Positions 27,367 through 36,583 of a stretch of 64,000 bases of DNA are shown here, in pieces. The stretch covers positions 36,923 through 100,922 of the forward strand of contig SVTQ01000002.1 in NCBI GenBank assembly GCA_015063695.1. The letters run 5' to 3'. The position numbers were made by a program, and so were the translations under genes. The notes under the pieces were generated by a model that saw only the letters and a program-made list of their open reading frames with translations, had not been told where the DNA came from and ran no database searches. Position 1 is the first letter of the stretch. Each line of letters opens with the position of its first letter. The DNA comes from Oscillospiraceae bacterium (lineage in GTDB: Bacteria > Bacillota > Clostridia > Oscillospirales > CAG-272).

Positions 27367-28017
27367 ATGATAAACGTAAACGATCTTAAATTTGACGAAA
27401 AGGGTCTTATTCCCGCCGTCGTTGTGGACTCTGTAACAAAAAAAGTTCTCACCGTTGCATACATGAACCGCGAAAGCCTTGAGATCTCCATGGAAAAGGG
27501 GCTCACCTGCTTCTTCAGCCGTTCAAGAGATGAGCTCTGGCTCAAGGGCGAAACAAGCGGCAACTATCAGCATATAGTTTCCATCACAGCCGACTGTGAC
27601 GGAGATGCACTTGTTGTAGTTGTTGAAAAGGACGGCCCCGCATGCCACAAGGGCACAGACTCCTGCTTCAACTACATCCTTTGGGAAAGCGATGAACTTC
27701 AGGAATTCTCCCTTCAGTCCCTCATGAACCTTATTGAAGGCAGAAAAACCGAAAAGAAGGAAGGCTCCTACACCACATACCTCTTTGAGAAGGGCATTGA
27801 TAAAATACTCAAAAAGGTGGGCGAGGAATGCACCGAGGTAATTATCGCCGCCAAGGCTGACGATAAGAAGGAAACAGTTTACGAAATTGCCGATCTTGCT
27901 TATCACACAATGGTCCTTATGATACAGATGGGCATATCCCTCGAGGATATCCACCGCGAGCTTGCCTCACGCCACGTTATCGACAAAAAGGTTAAGCAGG
28001 AAAAAATGACAAAATAG
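27367..28017 (+). CDS. hisI: Bifunctional phosphoribosyl-AMP cyclohydrolase / phosphoribosyl-ATP pyrophosphatase
   Basis: 216 residues. The N-terminal HisI domain has [20 protein letters not shown] and the zinc/magnesium ligands DCDGDA and CHKGTDSCF. The C-terminal HisE domain has [15 protein letters not shown] and [13 protein letters not shown]. It carries out steps 2 and 3 of the pathway and is the last gene of the operon. Confidence 0.96.
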   Translation: MINVNDLKFDEKGLIPAVVVDSVTKKVLTVAYMNRESLEISMEKGLTCFFSRSRDELWLKGETSGNYQHIVSITADCDGDALVVVVEKDGPACHKGTDSCFNYILWESDELQEFSLQSLMNLIEGRKTEKKEGSYTTYLFEKGIDKILKKVGEECTEVIIAAKADDKKETVYEIADLAYHTMVLMIQMGISLEDIHRELASRHVIDKKVKQEKMTK

Positions 28018-28021
28018 TGAG

Positions 28022-28050
28022 CCCCCGTGGGTAAAAATTGCTCACGGGGC
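28022..28050 (+). terminator. Weak hairpin after the his operon
   Basis: The stem CCCCGTG/CACGGGG (about 28023-28029 with 28043-28049) lies just past the hisI stop, but no T-run follows. It may slow or partly terminate transcription. Confidence 0.4.
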
Positions 28051-28056
28051 ATACTC

Positions 28057-28085
28057 TTGACAAAGGCCTTTCTAAATGGTACAAT
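28057..28085 (+). promoter_or_regulatory. Promoter of lipoprotein gene
   Basis: -35 TTGACA (28057-28062) and -10 TACAAT (28080-28085), 17-bp spacer, 46 bases before the ATG. Confidence 0.8.
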
Positions 28086-28131
28086 AACTGTGCTTTTTTA
28101 TAATATCCTAACGCAAAACGGAGTTTATAAT

Positions 28132-28632
28132 ATGAAACAAATTACAGCGGCACTTCTTGCCTTTCTTACTATTGCCTTTTGCCTTTGCTCATGCGGCAAA
28201 GCAGAAGAACCCGGCAAAACTGTTGAAATAGGAGAGGAAACTTTGGTCCTTCCCTCGGGAGTTACAAACGTTACTTATTCTGCCCCTAAATCTATGGAAT
28301 GTCTTTTCACAGGCTCCGACGGCACTGTTTACGACCTTTTCAAAGCAGACCGCGAAACTCTTGTGAAGCTTTCTACGGCCTCCCACGACGTAAAATATCC
28401 CGCCCTTGAGGACAAGCAGGATATCGCCGATATTTCCGCTTCCGTTTTCTCCGAGCTCTATCCCGACAAAGGTATAGTTTATGACGGTGCAGAGCTTGCG
28501 GTAAGAACAAACACAAAAGCAAAAGCGATAATATGCATAGGTTATGCAAAAGACGGAGGTTATGCAGCCCTCGCAATTGACAAAACAACAGGCGAAATTT
28601 TTTCCATACTTTACTTTGAACTCGGCGCCTGA
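28132..28632 (+). CDS. Small lipoprotein of unknown function
   Basis: 166 residues. A signal peptide ends in the lipobox-like CLCSC with the lipidated Cys near residue 20, followed by a roughly 145-residue mature domain with no recognised motif. ATG at 28132 is chosen because it follows a GGAG site and starts the signal peptide; the in-frame extension to 28027 covers the promoter. Monocistronic or followed by secG, which has its own promoter. Confidence 0.75.
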   Translation: MKQITAALLAFLTIAFCLCSCGKAEEPGKTVEIGEETLVLPSGVTNVTYSAPKSMECLFTGSDGTVYDLFKADRETLVKLSTASHDVKYPALEDKQDIADISASVFSELYPDKGIVYDGAELAVRTNTKAKAIICIGYAKDGGYAALAIDKTTGEIFSILYFELGA

Positions 28633-28747
28633 GTACCTATGCGGCAACAAAAACAAGTCCACATATTGAGTGACAACTCCTTGCCGCCCAAGATTTTGTG
28701 CGAAGTTTGCATTTATAAAAAAAATGAAACAAAATTACAATTTGGTC

Positions 28748-28776
28748 TTGCTTTTTGACGTTTATTGTGATACAAT
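28748..28776 (+). promoter_or_regulatory. Promoter of secG
   Basis: -35 TTGCTT (28748-28753), 17-bp spacer and -10 TACAAT (28771-28776), 90 bases before the start. Confidence 0.65.
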
Positions 28777-28866
28777 ATTTAGGCGTAATTATCAGCACAG
28801 AAAGGCTGAGGGTCGGAAATCCCCAAGAATTCCGACAAAATATATATAAAATTCGGAGGAAATCCC

Positions 28867-29244
28867 ATGTCAACACCTATCATCGTATTCGGTATTATTC
28901 TGCTCGTTGCAGCATTATTCCTTATAGTAGCCGTTCTTATGCAGCAGGGAAAGAGCCATAACCTTTCCGGCACGATCGCAGGCGGCGCTGAAACATTCTT
29001 CGGCAAGGAAAAAGCAAAGGCTGCAAACAGAGGTCTCTCTATCGCTACATCCATCATCGCTGTTGTATTCGTACTTATCGTTCTCGGTTTCTACGTATCT
29101 CAGGCAACAAGTGACTATGCTTCTCTCGGCGCATACTTCCGCGGCGAAAAGACAGAAGCTGTTGACACAAACGCTACAGAAGAGCACGACCACGAACACG
29201 ACCACGCAGAAGATACAACTGCTGACACAGCAGCTGCTGAATAA
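28867..29244 (+). CDS. secG: Preprotein translocase subunit SecG with His/Asp-rich tail
   Basis: 125 residues. Two membrane helices flank the conserved loop VLMQQGKSHNLSGTIAGGAETFFGK, diagnostic of SecG, which assists SecYEG protein export. Typical SecG is about 75-80 residues. This one has an extra C-terminal extension with EEHDHEHDHAED and an Ala/Thr/Asp-rich end, which could bind divalent metals or be a simple acidic tail. ATG at 28867 follows GGAGG. Confidence 0.9.
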   Translation: MSTPIIVFGIILLVAALFLIVAVLMQQGKSHNLSGTIAGGAETFFGKEKAKAANRGLSIATSIIAVVFVLIVLGFYVSQATSDYASLGAYFRGEKTEAVDTNATEEHDHEHDHAEDTTADTAAAE

Positions 29245-29281
29245 TAAGGCTCTGCAGTAAGTCGAACTGAAAAAGTAATCA

Positions 29282-29310
29282 ACCGCTTCGGCTGTGCCGA
29301 AGCGGTTTTT
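29282..29310 (+). terminator. Terminator after secG
   Basis: An 11-bp perfect stem (ACCGCTTCGGC at 29282-29292 with 29296-29306), a 3-base loop and TTTTT. Confidence 0.92.
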
Positions 29311-29341
29311 GCTTGAACCAAACACAAAGTAGGTAACAATA

Positions 29342-29992
29342 ATGATAAAAGCAATTATTTTCGACCTTGACGGCACTCTTGCCGATACAATGAACGACCT
29401 TGGCACCGCCATGAACGCCATGCTCAAAAGCTACGGCTACAAAGAGCGTACAAGAGAGGAGCTTATAAGTTTCATAAACAAAGGAGCTCGCCATTTCGTT
29501 TGGAAAAGCCTTCCCGACGGACTAACAGAAGACCCCGAAAGCGAAATTGTAAGCGCTGCCATGAAAATATACAGCGAAAACTACGCAAAATGCTATCTTG
29601 ACAGAACTTCGGAATATGAAGGAATTACAGAGGCACTGACAAAGCTCAAGGAGCGCGGTGTAAAGATGGGTGTTCTCTCCAACAAGCCCGACAGATTTGT
29701 AAAAGAGATTGTAGAAAAGCTTTTTCCCGATACGTTTGTCTGCGCCTACGGTCAGACGGACCTTCCCGTAAAACCTGATCCTGCAGCAGCACTTATGGTG
29801 GCAGAAAAACTGGAAGCTTCTCCCTCTGAATGTGCCTTTGTGGGCGACTCCGATATCGATATGACAACGGCGATAAACGCAGAAATGCTTCCCGTGGGCG
29901 TTTCCTGGGGCTACAGACCCGAAGAATGCCTTGAAAGCGCAGGCGCAAAGGTAATTATCCGAAGCGCAACGGACTTCGAAAAGCTTATTTGA
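29342..29992 (+). CDS. HAD family hydrolase (phosphoglycolate phosphatase-like)
   Basis: 216 residues, HAD subfamily IA. Motif I is IIFDLDGTLADT with the nucleophile and acid/base Asp, motif II VLSNKPD, motif III Lys in PVKPDP, and motif IV VGDSDIDM. The helical cap lies after motif I. It fits Gph/PpaX-like phosphatases acting on small phosphorylated metabolites; the exact substrate is not predictable. Confidence 0.88.
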   Translation: MIKAIIFDLDGTLADTMNDLGTAMNAMLKSYGYKERTREELISFINKGARHFVWKSLPDGLTEDPESEIVSAAMKIYSENYAKCYLDRTSEYEGITEALTKLKERGVKMGVLSNKPDRFVKEIVEKLFPDTFVCAYGQTDLPVKPDPAAALMVAEKLEASPSECAFVGDSDIDMTTAINAEMLPVGVSWGYRPEECLESAGAKVIIRSATDFEKLI

Positions 29993-30051
29993 ATTTACCT
30001 CTGCCCTTCGGGCAAATATAAACTAAACAACGGATAAAAAAGGAGGAACAG

Positions 30052-32031
30052 ATGGACCGCTTCAAGCTTGTTTCGGACTATAAACCTACGGGCGACCAGC
30101 CAAATGCCATAGGGCTTCTCAGCGCAGGACTTGACTCGGGAATGAAATATCAGACTTTGCTTGGCGTTACGGGCTCGGGTAAGACCTTCACCATGGCAAA
30201 CGTCATTGCAAACGTCAACAGACCTACCCTTGTTCTTGCCCACAACAAGACCCTTGCCGCTCAGCTTTACGGCGAATTCAAGGAGATGTTCCCCCACAAT
30301 GCGGTGGAATACTTTGTTTCCTACTACGACTATTATCAACCCGAGGCTTACGTCCCTGGAAAAGATATCTATATTGAAAAGGATGCTTCCATCAACGATG
30401 AAATCGACAAGCTCCGCCACAGCGCAACATCGGCACTTTTTGAAAGACGTGACGTTATAATCGTTGCCAGCGTTTCCTGCATCTACTCCCTCGGTGCACC
30501 TGAAGAATACGCATCACAGGTAATGGGCCTTCGTCAGGGCATGGAAATATCCCGCGACGAGGTTGCAAAAAAATTAGTTTACGTTCAGTACAACAGAAAC
30601 GATATCGGCTTTACCCGAGGAACCTTCCGCATAAAAGGCGACACCCTCGAGGTATTCCCCACAAGCTCGGGCGACACAGCTATCCGAATTGAGTTTTTCG
30701 GAGACGAGATAGACCGTATTTCCGAAATTGATCCCCTCACGGGCAACGTAAAGCAGGTAGTTTCCTACGCGGCAATATACCCCGCCAACCACTACGTTGT
30801 AGCACCCGAACACAGAGAGGCGGCATTCAAAGAAATCGAAGAGGAGCTTGAAGATAGAGTTGAATATTTCAAGAGCATAAACAAGAATATCGAGGCTCAG
30901 CGCATCGAAGAAAGAACACGTTATGACCTTGAGATGCTCCGCGAGATAGGCTTCTGCTCGGGAATTGAAAACTACTCCCGGATTTTTGCCCGCCGTCCTC
31001 CGGGTTCCACACCTTACACCCTTCTTGACTACTTCCCCAAGGACTACGTTGTATTCGTGGACGAGAGCCACGCGACCCTTCCACAGGTAAAGGGTATGAG
31101 CGGCGGTGACAGAGCAAGAAAAACAAACCTTATCGAATACGGGTTCCGTCTGCCATCGGCATACGACAACAGACCTCTTTTCTTCCATGAATTCGAGGAA
31201 AAGCTCGGTCAGGTCATAACCGTATCCGCCACTCCCGGTGAGTACGAGAAGACCCATGCCGCCCAGATAGTTGAGCAGGTCATCCGTCCCACGGGACTTC
31301 TTGACCCCGAGATCGAGGTGCGCCCCGTTGCCACTCAGGTGGACGATCTTATCGGTGAGATAAGACAGACTGTTACAAGAGGCGAGCGCGTTCTTGTAAC
31401 TACTCTCACCAAAAAAATGGCGGAAGACCTCACCGAATACCTTGACAATCAGAGCATCCGCGTAAAATATATCCACCACAACGTTGACACCATGGAGCGA
31501 GTTGAGCTTATCCGTGACCTTCGTGCAGGGCTTTACGACGTTCTCGTGGGTATTAACCTTCTCAGAGAAGGTATTGACCTTCCAGAGGTTACTCTTGTAG
31601 CAATACTTGATGCCGACAAGGAAGGCTTCCTCAGAAGCGAGACGTCCCTCATCCAGACCATCGGCCGCGCCGCGCGTAACGTCGGCGGCAGAGTTATCAT
31701 GTACGGCGACAAGGTAACCGCCTCCATGAAGGCGGCAATAGACGAGACCAACCGCCGCCGCGAGATACAGAAGGCGCACAACGAGGCAAACGGCATTACT
31801 CCTCAGACGGTCAAAAAGAACATCCGCGAGCTTATCTCCATTTCCGCAAACCCCGACACCGCAAAATACGGCAAGGGCAGAAAGGTGGAAAAACAAAAGC
31901 TGACCGATGGGGAAAAGACAGACCTTATCGAAAGCCTGAGAGCGGAAATGAAGAAGGCGGCAAGCGAGCTCCGCTTCGAGGAAGCTGCTTACCTGCGCGA
32001 CAAGATCCGCGAGCTTGAAAAAAAGAAGTAA
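30052..32031 (+). CDS. uvrB: Excinuclease ABC subunit B
   Basis: 659 residues, normal UvrB length. Walker [15 protein letters not shown], the beta-hairpin [12 protein letters not shown], the helicase DESH motif (VDESHATLP) and motif [11 protein letters not shown] are present. The C-terminal UVR domain ([23 protein letters not shown]) contacts UvrC. Acts in nucleotide excision repair. No uvrA or uvrC is adjacent. ATG follows AAGGAGG. Confidence 0.98.
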   Translation: MDRFKLVSDYKPTGDQPNAIGLLSAGLDSGMKYQTLLGVTGSGKTFTMANVIANVNRPTLVLAHNKTLAAQLYGEFKEMFPHNAVEYFVSYYDYYQPEAYVPGKDIYIEKDASINDEIDKLRHSATSALFERRDVIIVASVSCIYSLGAPEEYASQVMGLRQGMEISRDEVAKKLVYVQYNRNDIGFTRGTFRIKGDTLEVFPTSSGDTAIRIEFFGDEIDRISEIDPLTGNVKQVVSYAAIYPANHYVVAPEHREAAFKEIEEELEDRVEYFKSINKNIEAQRIEERTRYDLEMLREIGFCSGIENYSRIFARRPPGSTPYTLLDYFPKDYVVFVDESHATLPQVKGMSGGDRARKTNLIEYGFRLPSAYDNRPLFFHEFEEKLGQVITVSATPGEYEKTHAAQIVEQVIRPTGLLDPEIEVRPVATQVDDLIGEIRQTVTRGERVLVTTLTKKMAEDLTEYLDNQSIRVKYIHHNVDTMERVELIRDLRAGLYDVLVGINLLREGIDLPEVTLVAILDADKEGFLRSETSLIQTIGRAARNVGGRVIMYGDKVTASMKAAIDETNRRREIQKAHNEANGITPQTVKKNIRELISISANPDTAKYGKGRKVEKQKLTDGEKTDLIESLRAEMKKAASELRFEEAAYLRDKIRELEKKK

Positions 32032-32048
32032 CTTAACGCAGGGAGAAT

Positions 32049-32107
32049 GGGGAAGAAAACTTTTGAAAAAGTTTTCTTCCCCACACCCCATCTTTCAAAA
32101 CTTTTAA
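32049..32107 (+). repeat. G4/C4 terminator-type intergenic repeat, copy 1
   Basis: A stem from GGGGAAG to CTTCCCC (32049-32082) with an A/T-rich middle, followed by CACACCCC and CTTTCAAAACTTTT. Related sequences occur at 49246-49297 and, inverted, at 49412-49468. It probably serves as the uvrB terminator as well as being a member of a dispersed repeat family. Confidence 0.65.
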
Positions 32108-32145
32108 GCGGATTAATTTTTTATATGTGATAAAAGGATAATGCG

Positions 32146-32838
32146 ATGAAAAAAATAAGATTTTGCGGTGAGGCGGCATATTTTGTGTCTCTTACCGTGC
32201 TTGCTTTGGCGGTCTCTCTTATCGCCTCCACGAACTTCGGTCTTTCCATGGTGGTTGCTCCTGCTTATCTTCTCAGCATGAAGCTTGAGTTTCTTACTTT
32301 TGGGCAGAGCGAATACATAGTACAAGGTCTTTTATTCATACTGCTCTGTATTCTTATGAAAAAGGTGAAGCTTGCATTTTTCTTCTCCTTTATTTCAGGG
32401 CTTATCTACGGCGTTATTCTTGACGCATGGAGACTTCTTCCCCACCTTAACCCCGACGTAACTGTACCGGGCACGCTTCCCCTCCCCCTTAAAATAACGT
32501 ATTTTGTTTTGGGTATGCTGCTGACGGGCTTTTCAATAGCCCTTTGCTTCAAAAGCTATCTTTATCCCCAGGTCTACGATTTCTTCGTAATGGGAATTTC
32601 CGAAAAGTACAAGATCCCCGAAGGAAAATTAAAGCTTATTTTTGACCTCTCCTGCCTTACTGTTTCCGTTGCCATGAGCTTCATTCTCTTCGGAAAAATT
32701 ACGGGAATAGGCTTCGGCACATTTATAATGGCTTTCCTCAACGGCGTAATAATCGGAGCCTTCGGCAAATTCTTTGACAAACATTTCGATTTCTCACCTG
32801 CACTGAAAAAGTTCAGCAAACATTTTGAAATAGACTGA
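32146..32838 (+). CDS. YczE/YitT-like membrane protein
   Basis: 230 residues with about five or six hydrophobic segments and a short soluble C-terminus. The overall pattern (STNFGLS near residue 28, GLIYG, GIGFGTFIMAFLNG near the end) resembles the YczE/YyaS/YitT group of integral membrane proteins. These are widespread in Firmicutes and of unknown function. It has no close operon partner and ends at a shared convergent terminator. Confidence 0.65.
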   Translation: MKKIRFCGEAAYFVSLTVLALAVSLIASTNFGLSMVVAPAYLLSMKLEFLTFGQSEYIVQGLLFILLCILMKKVKLAFFFSFISGLIYGVILDAWRLLPHLNPDVTVPGTLPLPLKITYFVLGMLLTGFSIALCFKSYLYPQVYDFFVMGISEKYKIPEGKLKLIFDLSCLTVSVAMSFILFGKITGIGFGTFIMAFLNGVIIGAFGKFFDKHFDFSPALKKFSKHFEID

Positions 32839-32839
32839 C

Positions 32840-32878
32840 AAAAAAATCCCGTGCCAAACAAATGACGCGGAATTTTTT
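32840..32878. terminator. Bidirectional terminator between convergent genes
   Basis: Arms around 32845-32856 and 32863-32874 pair with several G-U wobbles. They are flanked by A-run and T-run on opposite sides, so the hairpin can terminate the YczE-like gene (plus) and the pyrophosphatase (minus). Confidence 0.75.
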
Positions 32879-32890
32879 CATATTAAAATT

Positions 32891-34987
32891 TTATCCAATT
32901 ATAAATCCAATAAGATTAAACTGAAGAATAAGGCCTGCAAATACGATGGAAACCATCGAAAGGAGCTTGATAAGAATGTTGATTGCGGGGCCGGAGGTAT
33001 CCTTGAAGGGGTCGCCAACGGTATCGCCTACAACTGCGGACTTATGCTGACTGCCGCCCTTACCGCCGTGTGTTCCGCTTTCAATATACTTCTTTGCGTT
33101 ATCCCACGCGCCGCCGGAGTTGGACATGAAGATCGCAAGAAGGAAGCCTGTTGCAGTTGCGCCTGCAAGAAGACCCACGATTGCTTCAGCACCCATGAGA
33201 AGACCGACAGCAACGGGAACTACGATTGCAATTATAGTGGGAAGAACCATTTCGCGAAGGCTTGCCTTTGTACAAAGGTCAACGCATCTTGCGTAATCGG
33301 GTTCGTTTTTACCGTCCATAATTCCCACGATCTCTCTGAACTGACGGCGGACCTCAATTACCACCGCCTGAGCCGCTCTACCGACGGACTGCATTGTGAG
33401 AGCCGCAAACACAAAGGGAAGGCACGCGCCGATAAAAAGACCGATAAGAACTACGGGGTTCATAATGCTTATATCAAGATGGAATTCGGGGTCAATGGTA
33501 CGAAGCTTATCGATATAGGAGGCAATAAGAGCAAGGGCAGTGAGCGCGGCCGCGCCGATTGCAAAGCCTTTACCTGTTGCCGCCGTTGTGTTACCGAGAG
33601 AGTCAAGAGCGTCGGTTCTTTCTCTGACTTCAGGCTCAAGACCTGCCATCTGGGCGATACCGCCTGCATTGTCCGCAACGGGACCGTAAGCATCTGTAGC
33701 AAGGGTGATGCCGAGAGTCGAGAGCATACCTACCGCCGCAAGGGCAACACCGTAAAGTCCTCTTGTTGCAAAAGTTGCTCCGCCGGAAACAAAATATGCA
33801 ACAAGTACGCAAACGGAAATGATAAGAATGGGAGCTACCGTTGACATCATACCGAGACCGAGACCTCCGATAATGATAGTAGCCGAGCCCGTTTCGGAAG
33901 TATCTGCAAGATTCTTTGTAGGTTTGTATGTGTCAGACGTATAATACTCCGTTGTAAATCCGATGGCAACGCCTGCTATAAGACCTGCAAGGATAGCAAC
34001 GTAAAATCCCCACATCTCAGCACCGAGAACAAATCTTACAAGGAAGTAAGATATAACTGCAATAAAAATTGCGCTGAGATTTGTGCCTCGGCGAAGAGCC
34101 TTAAGAAGGGTCTTCTGGTCAGTACTCTCTCCCGTTCTTACGAAGAAGGAGCCGATAACGGATGCTATAACACCGATGCTTGCAAGGATCATGGGAAGAG
34201 CCATAGCTCTGAAATCACCTGCAAAAGCGGCAACTCCGAGAGCGGCTGCAGAAATTACGGAGCCGACGTAGGACTCGTAAAGGTCAGCGCCCATACCCGC
34301 AACGTCACCGACGTTGTCACCTACGTTATCTGCAATAACGGCTGGGTTTCTTTCGTCATCCTCGGGAATACCTGCTTCAACCTTACCCACAAGGTCGGCT
34401 CCAACGTCTGCCGCCTTTGTGAATATACCGCCGCCCACACGGGCAAAGAGCGCCATGGAGGATGCGCCCATGCCGAAGGTCAGCATTGCGCCCGTGATCT
34501 GAGCGGCTTCGTAGTGAAGAAGAAATCTCAGGATAAAATACCAAACTGAAATATCAAGAAGACCGAGACCTACAACGGTGAAGCCCATTACGGAGCCTGC
34601 AGAGAATGCAATCCGAAGCCCCTTATTAAGCCCTGTACGGCAGGCATTGGCCGTTCTTGCATTAGAGGCGGTCGCTATCTTCATGCCCACAAAGCCCGAG
34701 AGCCCCGAGAAAAATCCGCCCGTTATAAATGCGAAAGGAACGCAAGGGTCAAGAAGCTTTGCAAAAGCCATTACGCCGAGAACCACAAACATAACTGCAA
34801 AGAATACGGCTACTATTGAATACTGACGCTTAAGATAAGCATTTGCGCCCCTCTTTATTGAATTTGAGATCTTTTTCATAAGATCCGTACCCTCGGAAGT
34901 CCTGAGGACACGGGCAGCCATTATTGCCGCAAAGCCGATGGCAATAAGAGAACAAACAAAGGTAATTATTACCAGATAATTTTCCAT
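32891..34987 (-). CDS. hppA: Ion-translocating membrane pyrophosphatase, K+-dependent type
   Basis: 698 residues, about 16 membrane helices. The pyrophosphate-binding signature DVGADLVGKVEAGIPEDD followed by NPAVIADNVGDNVGD is intact, as is the C-terminal DTVGDPFKDTSGP. The motif GNTTAATGKGF has Ala where K+-independent enzymes carry Lys, so K+ dependence is predicted from established family knowledge. It couples pyrophosphate hydrolysis to export of H+ or Na+; the sequence does not decide which ion for me. Monocistronic. Confidence 0.95.
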   Translation of the reverse strand: MENYLVIITFVCSLIAIGFAAIMAARVLRTSEGTDLMKKISNSIKRGANAYLKRQYSIVAVFFAVMFVVLGVMAFAKLLDPCVPFAFITGGFFSGLSGFVGMKIATASNARTANACRTGLNKGLRIAFSAGSVMGFTVVGLGLLDISVWYFILRFLLHYEAAQITGAMLTFGMGASSMALFARVGGGIFTKAADVGADLVGKVEAGIPEDDERNPAVIADNVGDNVGDVAGMGADLYESYVGSVISAAALGVAAFAGDFRAMALPMILASIGVIASVIGSFFVRTGESTDQKTLLKALRRGTNLSAIFIAVISYFLVRFVLGAEMWGFYVAILAGLIAGVAIGFTTEYYTSDTYKPTKNLADTSETGSATIIIGGLGLGMMSTVAPILIISVCVLVAYFVSGGATFATRGLYGVALAAVGMLSTLGITLATDAYGPVADNAGGIAQMAGLEPEVRERTDALDSLGNTTAATGKGFAIGAAALTALALIASYIDKLRTIDPEFHLDISIMNPVVLIGLFIGACLPFVFAALTMQSVGRAAQAVVIEVRRQFREIVGIMDGKNEPDYARCVDLCTKASLREMVLPTIIAIVVPVAVGLLMGAEAIVGLLAGATATGFLLAIFMSNSGGAWDNAKKYIESGTHGGKGGSQHKSAVVGDTVGDPFKDTSGPAINILIKLLSMVSIVFAGLILQFNLIGFIIG

Positions 34988-35395
34988 ACATTTCCTCCTT
35001 AATTTATATATACGTTGTGTTTTTTAAGGAAATCTTGTATACTTACCCTTCAAGTATAGTAGAATTCTACCACAAAAAAATCCAAAGGTCAATGCTTTTA
35101 TGAAATTTTGATAGGCGCAAACTTTCATTTTTTGCCATTTTTGCACCTTTTTCTTGTGTTTTTTAAAACTTCACAGAGGACAAGCTTTCATTTTGGTCAT
35201 ATTTTTGTTAAAATCGAGTTGCATACTGCGAAAAATCTCGGATTTTTAAGTTCTTTTAACACAAAAACATTAATCTATATATATAATAAAACTGTTTTTA
35301 TCATGTAACTTCAACATCGTTTTTCAAAAATTCACCGTTACACTCATACCATCCGACCATACATTATTACAAAACAGACTGCGAGGTAAATAATA
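34988..35395. other. Divergent intergenic region, 408 bp, no gene seen
   Basis: Holds the pyrophosphatase promoter on the left and the leader of the TIM-barrel gene on the right. An AT-rich stretch near 35276-35288 could supply a -10 for the right-hand gene, but no convincing -35 is present. No convincing ORF or RNA gene. Confidence 0.5.
35064..35092 (-). promoter_or_regulatory. Promoter of hppA
   Basis: -35 TTGACC (35087-35092) and -10 TAGAAT (35064-35069), 17-bp spacer on the minus strand. Confidence 0.75.
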
Positions 35396-36079
35396 ATGAA
35401 GAATAAGAAGAACATTCCCACCCCCATAGACGGAACACTGCGCAAATCTGCTTTGCGTGTACCCGAGGTGATCCGTGAATGCTCGGGCATATACGTTTTC
35501 GGCCGCAGAATAAAGTCTCTCGTTTTCACAACGGATATTGCCATAATCAGAAACGTAAACGCCGATGCTGTATTGGCGGTATACCCTTTCACCCCTCAAC
35601 CTGTTATTACCCAATCCCTTCTTTCCGCCTCCGACATCCCCGTTTTTGCAGGCGTGGGCGGCGGTCTTACGGGTGGTAAAAGGGTATCGGTACTTGCAGT
35701 GAATGCTGAAATGCAAGGTGCCTTCGGAGTTGTACTCAACGCTCCGACACTCAATGAAGTTGCCAAAGATGTTGTTGACCTTGTGGACATACCTGTAATA
35801 ATGACTGTTGTAAACGATGACACAGATATCGATGCCAGAATAGAGGCAGGTGTTTCCATAATCAACGTTTCAGCCGCAAAGGAAACTCCCCGCATAGTCA
35901 AAATGATAAAGGAGAAATATCCCGATTTCCCCGTAATTGCAACAGGAGGCCCCACCGACGAAAGCATTCTTGAAACCATTAAAGCCGGCGCAAATGCGAT
36001 CACATGGACACCGCCCGGGACAGCAGAGCTGTTCAAAGAAGTTATGAGTGCATACCGCCTCGGTCTTCCTCATCCTTGA
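35396..36079 (+). CDS. TIM-barrel protein of unknown specificity (often labelled 'hydrolase')
   Basis: 227 residues with a glycine/aspartate pattern of a (beta/alpha)8 phosphate-binding barrel: VFAGVGGGLTGGKR, VVLNAPT, VTVVNDD, GVSIINVSAA, IATGGPTDESI and AGANAITWTPP. I recall relatives in Clostridia carrying only a general 'hydrolase' label; the true reaction is unknown to me. A YxxPFTPQP stretch is strongly conserved-looking. The next gene downstream is the T-box-controlled trpB, but that has its own promoter. No signal peptide; cytosolic. Confidence 0.6.
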   Translation: MKNKKNIPTPIDGTLRKSALRVPEVIRECSGIYVFGRRIKSLVFTTDIAIIRNVNADAVLAVYPFTPQPVITQSLLSASDIPVFAGVGGGLTGGKRVSVLAVNAEMQGAFGVVLNAPTLNEVAKDVVDLVDIPVIMTVVNDDTDIDARIEAGVSIINVSAAKETPRIVKMIKEKYPDFPVIATGGPTDESILETIKAGANAITWTPPGTAELFKEVMSAYRLGLPHP

Positions 36080-36219
36080 TATGAGCTTCACTATTCTCCA
36101 TTAATCAGATAATAAGTGTAAAACCGGAATTAAGCCGCGATGTTAAATCGACTGTACTGCAAGCACCGATGCAAACTGTTGCACAAAAACAGCACGAAAC
36201 TTTTGTCAAATTATCACAG

Positions 36220-36248
36220 TTGACAATCGCCCCCGAGGGTGATATACT
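36220..36248 (+). promoter_or_regulatory. Promoter of the trpB T-box transcript
   Basis: -35 TTGACA (36220-36225) and -10 TATACT (36243-36248), 17-bp spacer, immediately ahead of the T-box leader. Confidence 0.85.
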
Positions 36249-36254
36249 TTATTT

Positions 36255-36528
36255 AACTAAAGAGATAAACCGTTGAAGCGGGAATAAAGCTGTCAGCGCA
36301 TCCACAGAGAGCCGCGGAGGATGAGAACGTGGCGAAAAGCGAGTCAGCAAATGGGCCGCCGAGGGCAGAGGGAAAAGCTTCTTGCCGAGTATCTTCTGAC
36401 GTTTTGTCCGCGTTACGGGACAGAAGTGTGTCTGCACTTTATAAAGCGGCCGTATTATCGGCAATCAAGGTGGTACCGCAGGAAAAGTTTACCTGTCCTT
36501 GTTCCCGTAAGGGAACGAGGGCTTTTTT
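36255..36528 (+). ncRNA. T-box riboswitch leader, probably tryptophan-tRNA sensing
   Basis: The T-box core AAGGTGGTACCGCAGG (36467-36482) is followed by a competing terminator (GTTCCCgtaaGGGAAC, 36501-36516, then TTTTTT at 36523-36528). Upstream is a Stem I-like region beginning with AGAGAGCC near 36306. A TGG at 36352-36354 in the context CAAATGGGCC is my candidate specifier codon for tRNA-Trp, which agrees with the downstream trpB. Uncharged tRNA-Trp binding should stabilise the antiterminator and switch trpB on. The specifier assignment is by eye. Confidence 0.88.
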
Positions 36529-36583
36529 GATTGAAGACTACGCCCGTTACAGACGAGATATATACTTAAGGGAGATATAAAAA

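Noticed and set aside
30574..32091. 505-codon open frame on the minus strand
   Set aside because: It is fully antisense to uvrB, has no ribosome site and its translation is a Cys/Val/Leu-rich shadow typical of this genome's codon bias.
33044..33844. 266-codon plus-strand frame
   Set aside because: Antisense to the membrane pyrophosphatase; low-complexity Cys/Lys/Ser composition.
36249..36580. Short open frames in the trpB leader
   Set aside because: They fall inside the T-box RNA, which accounts for the conservation.
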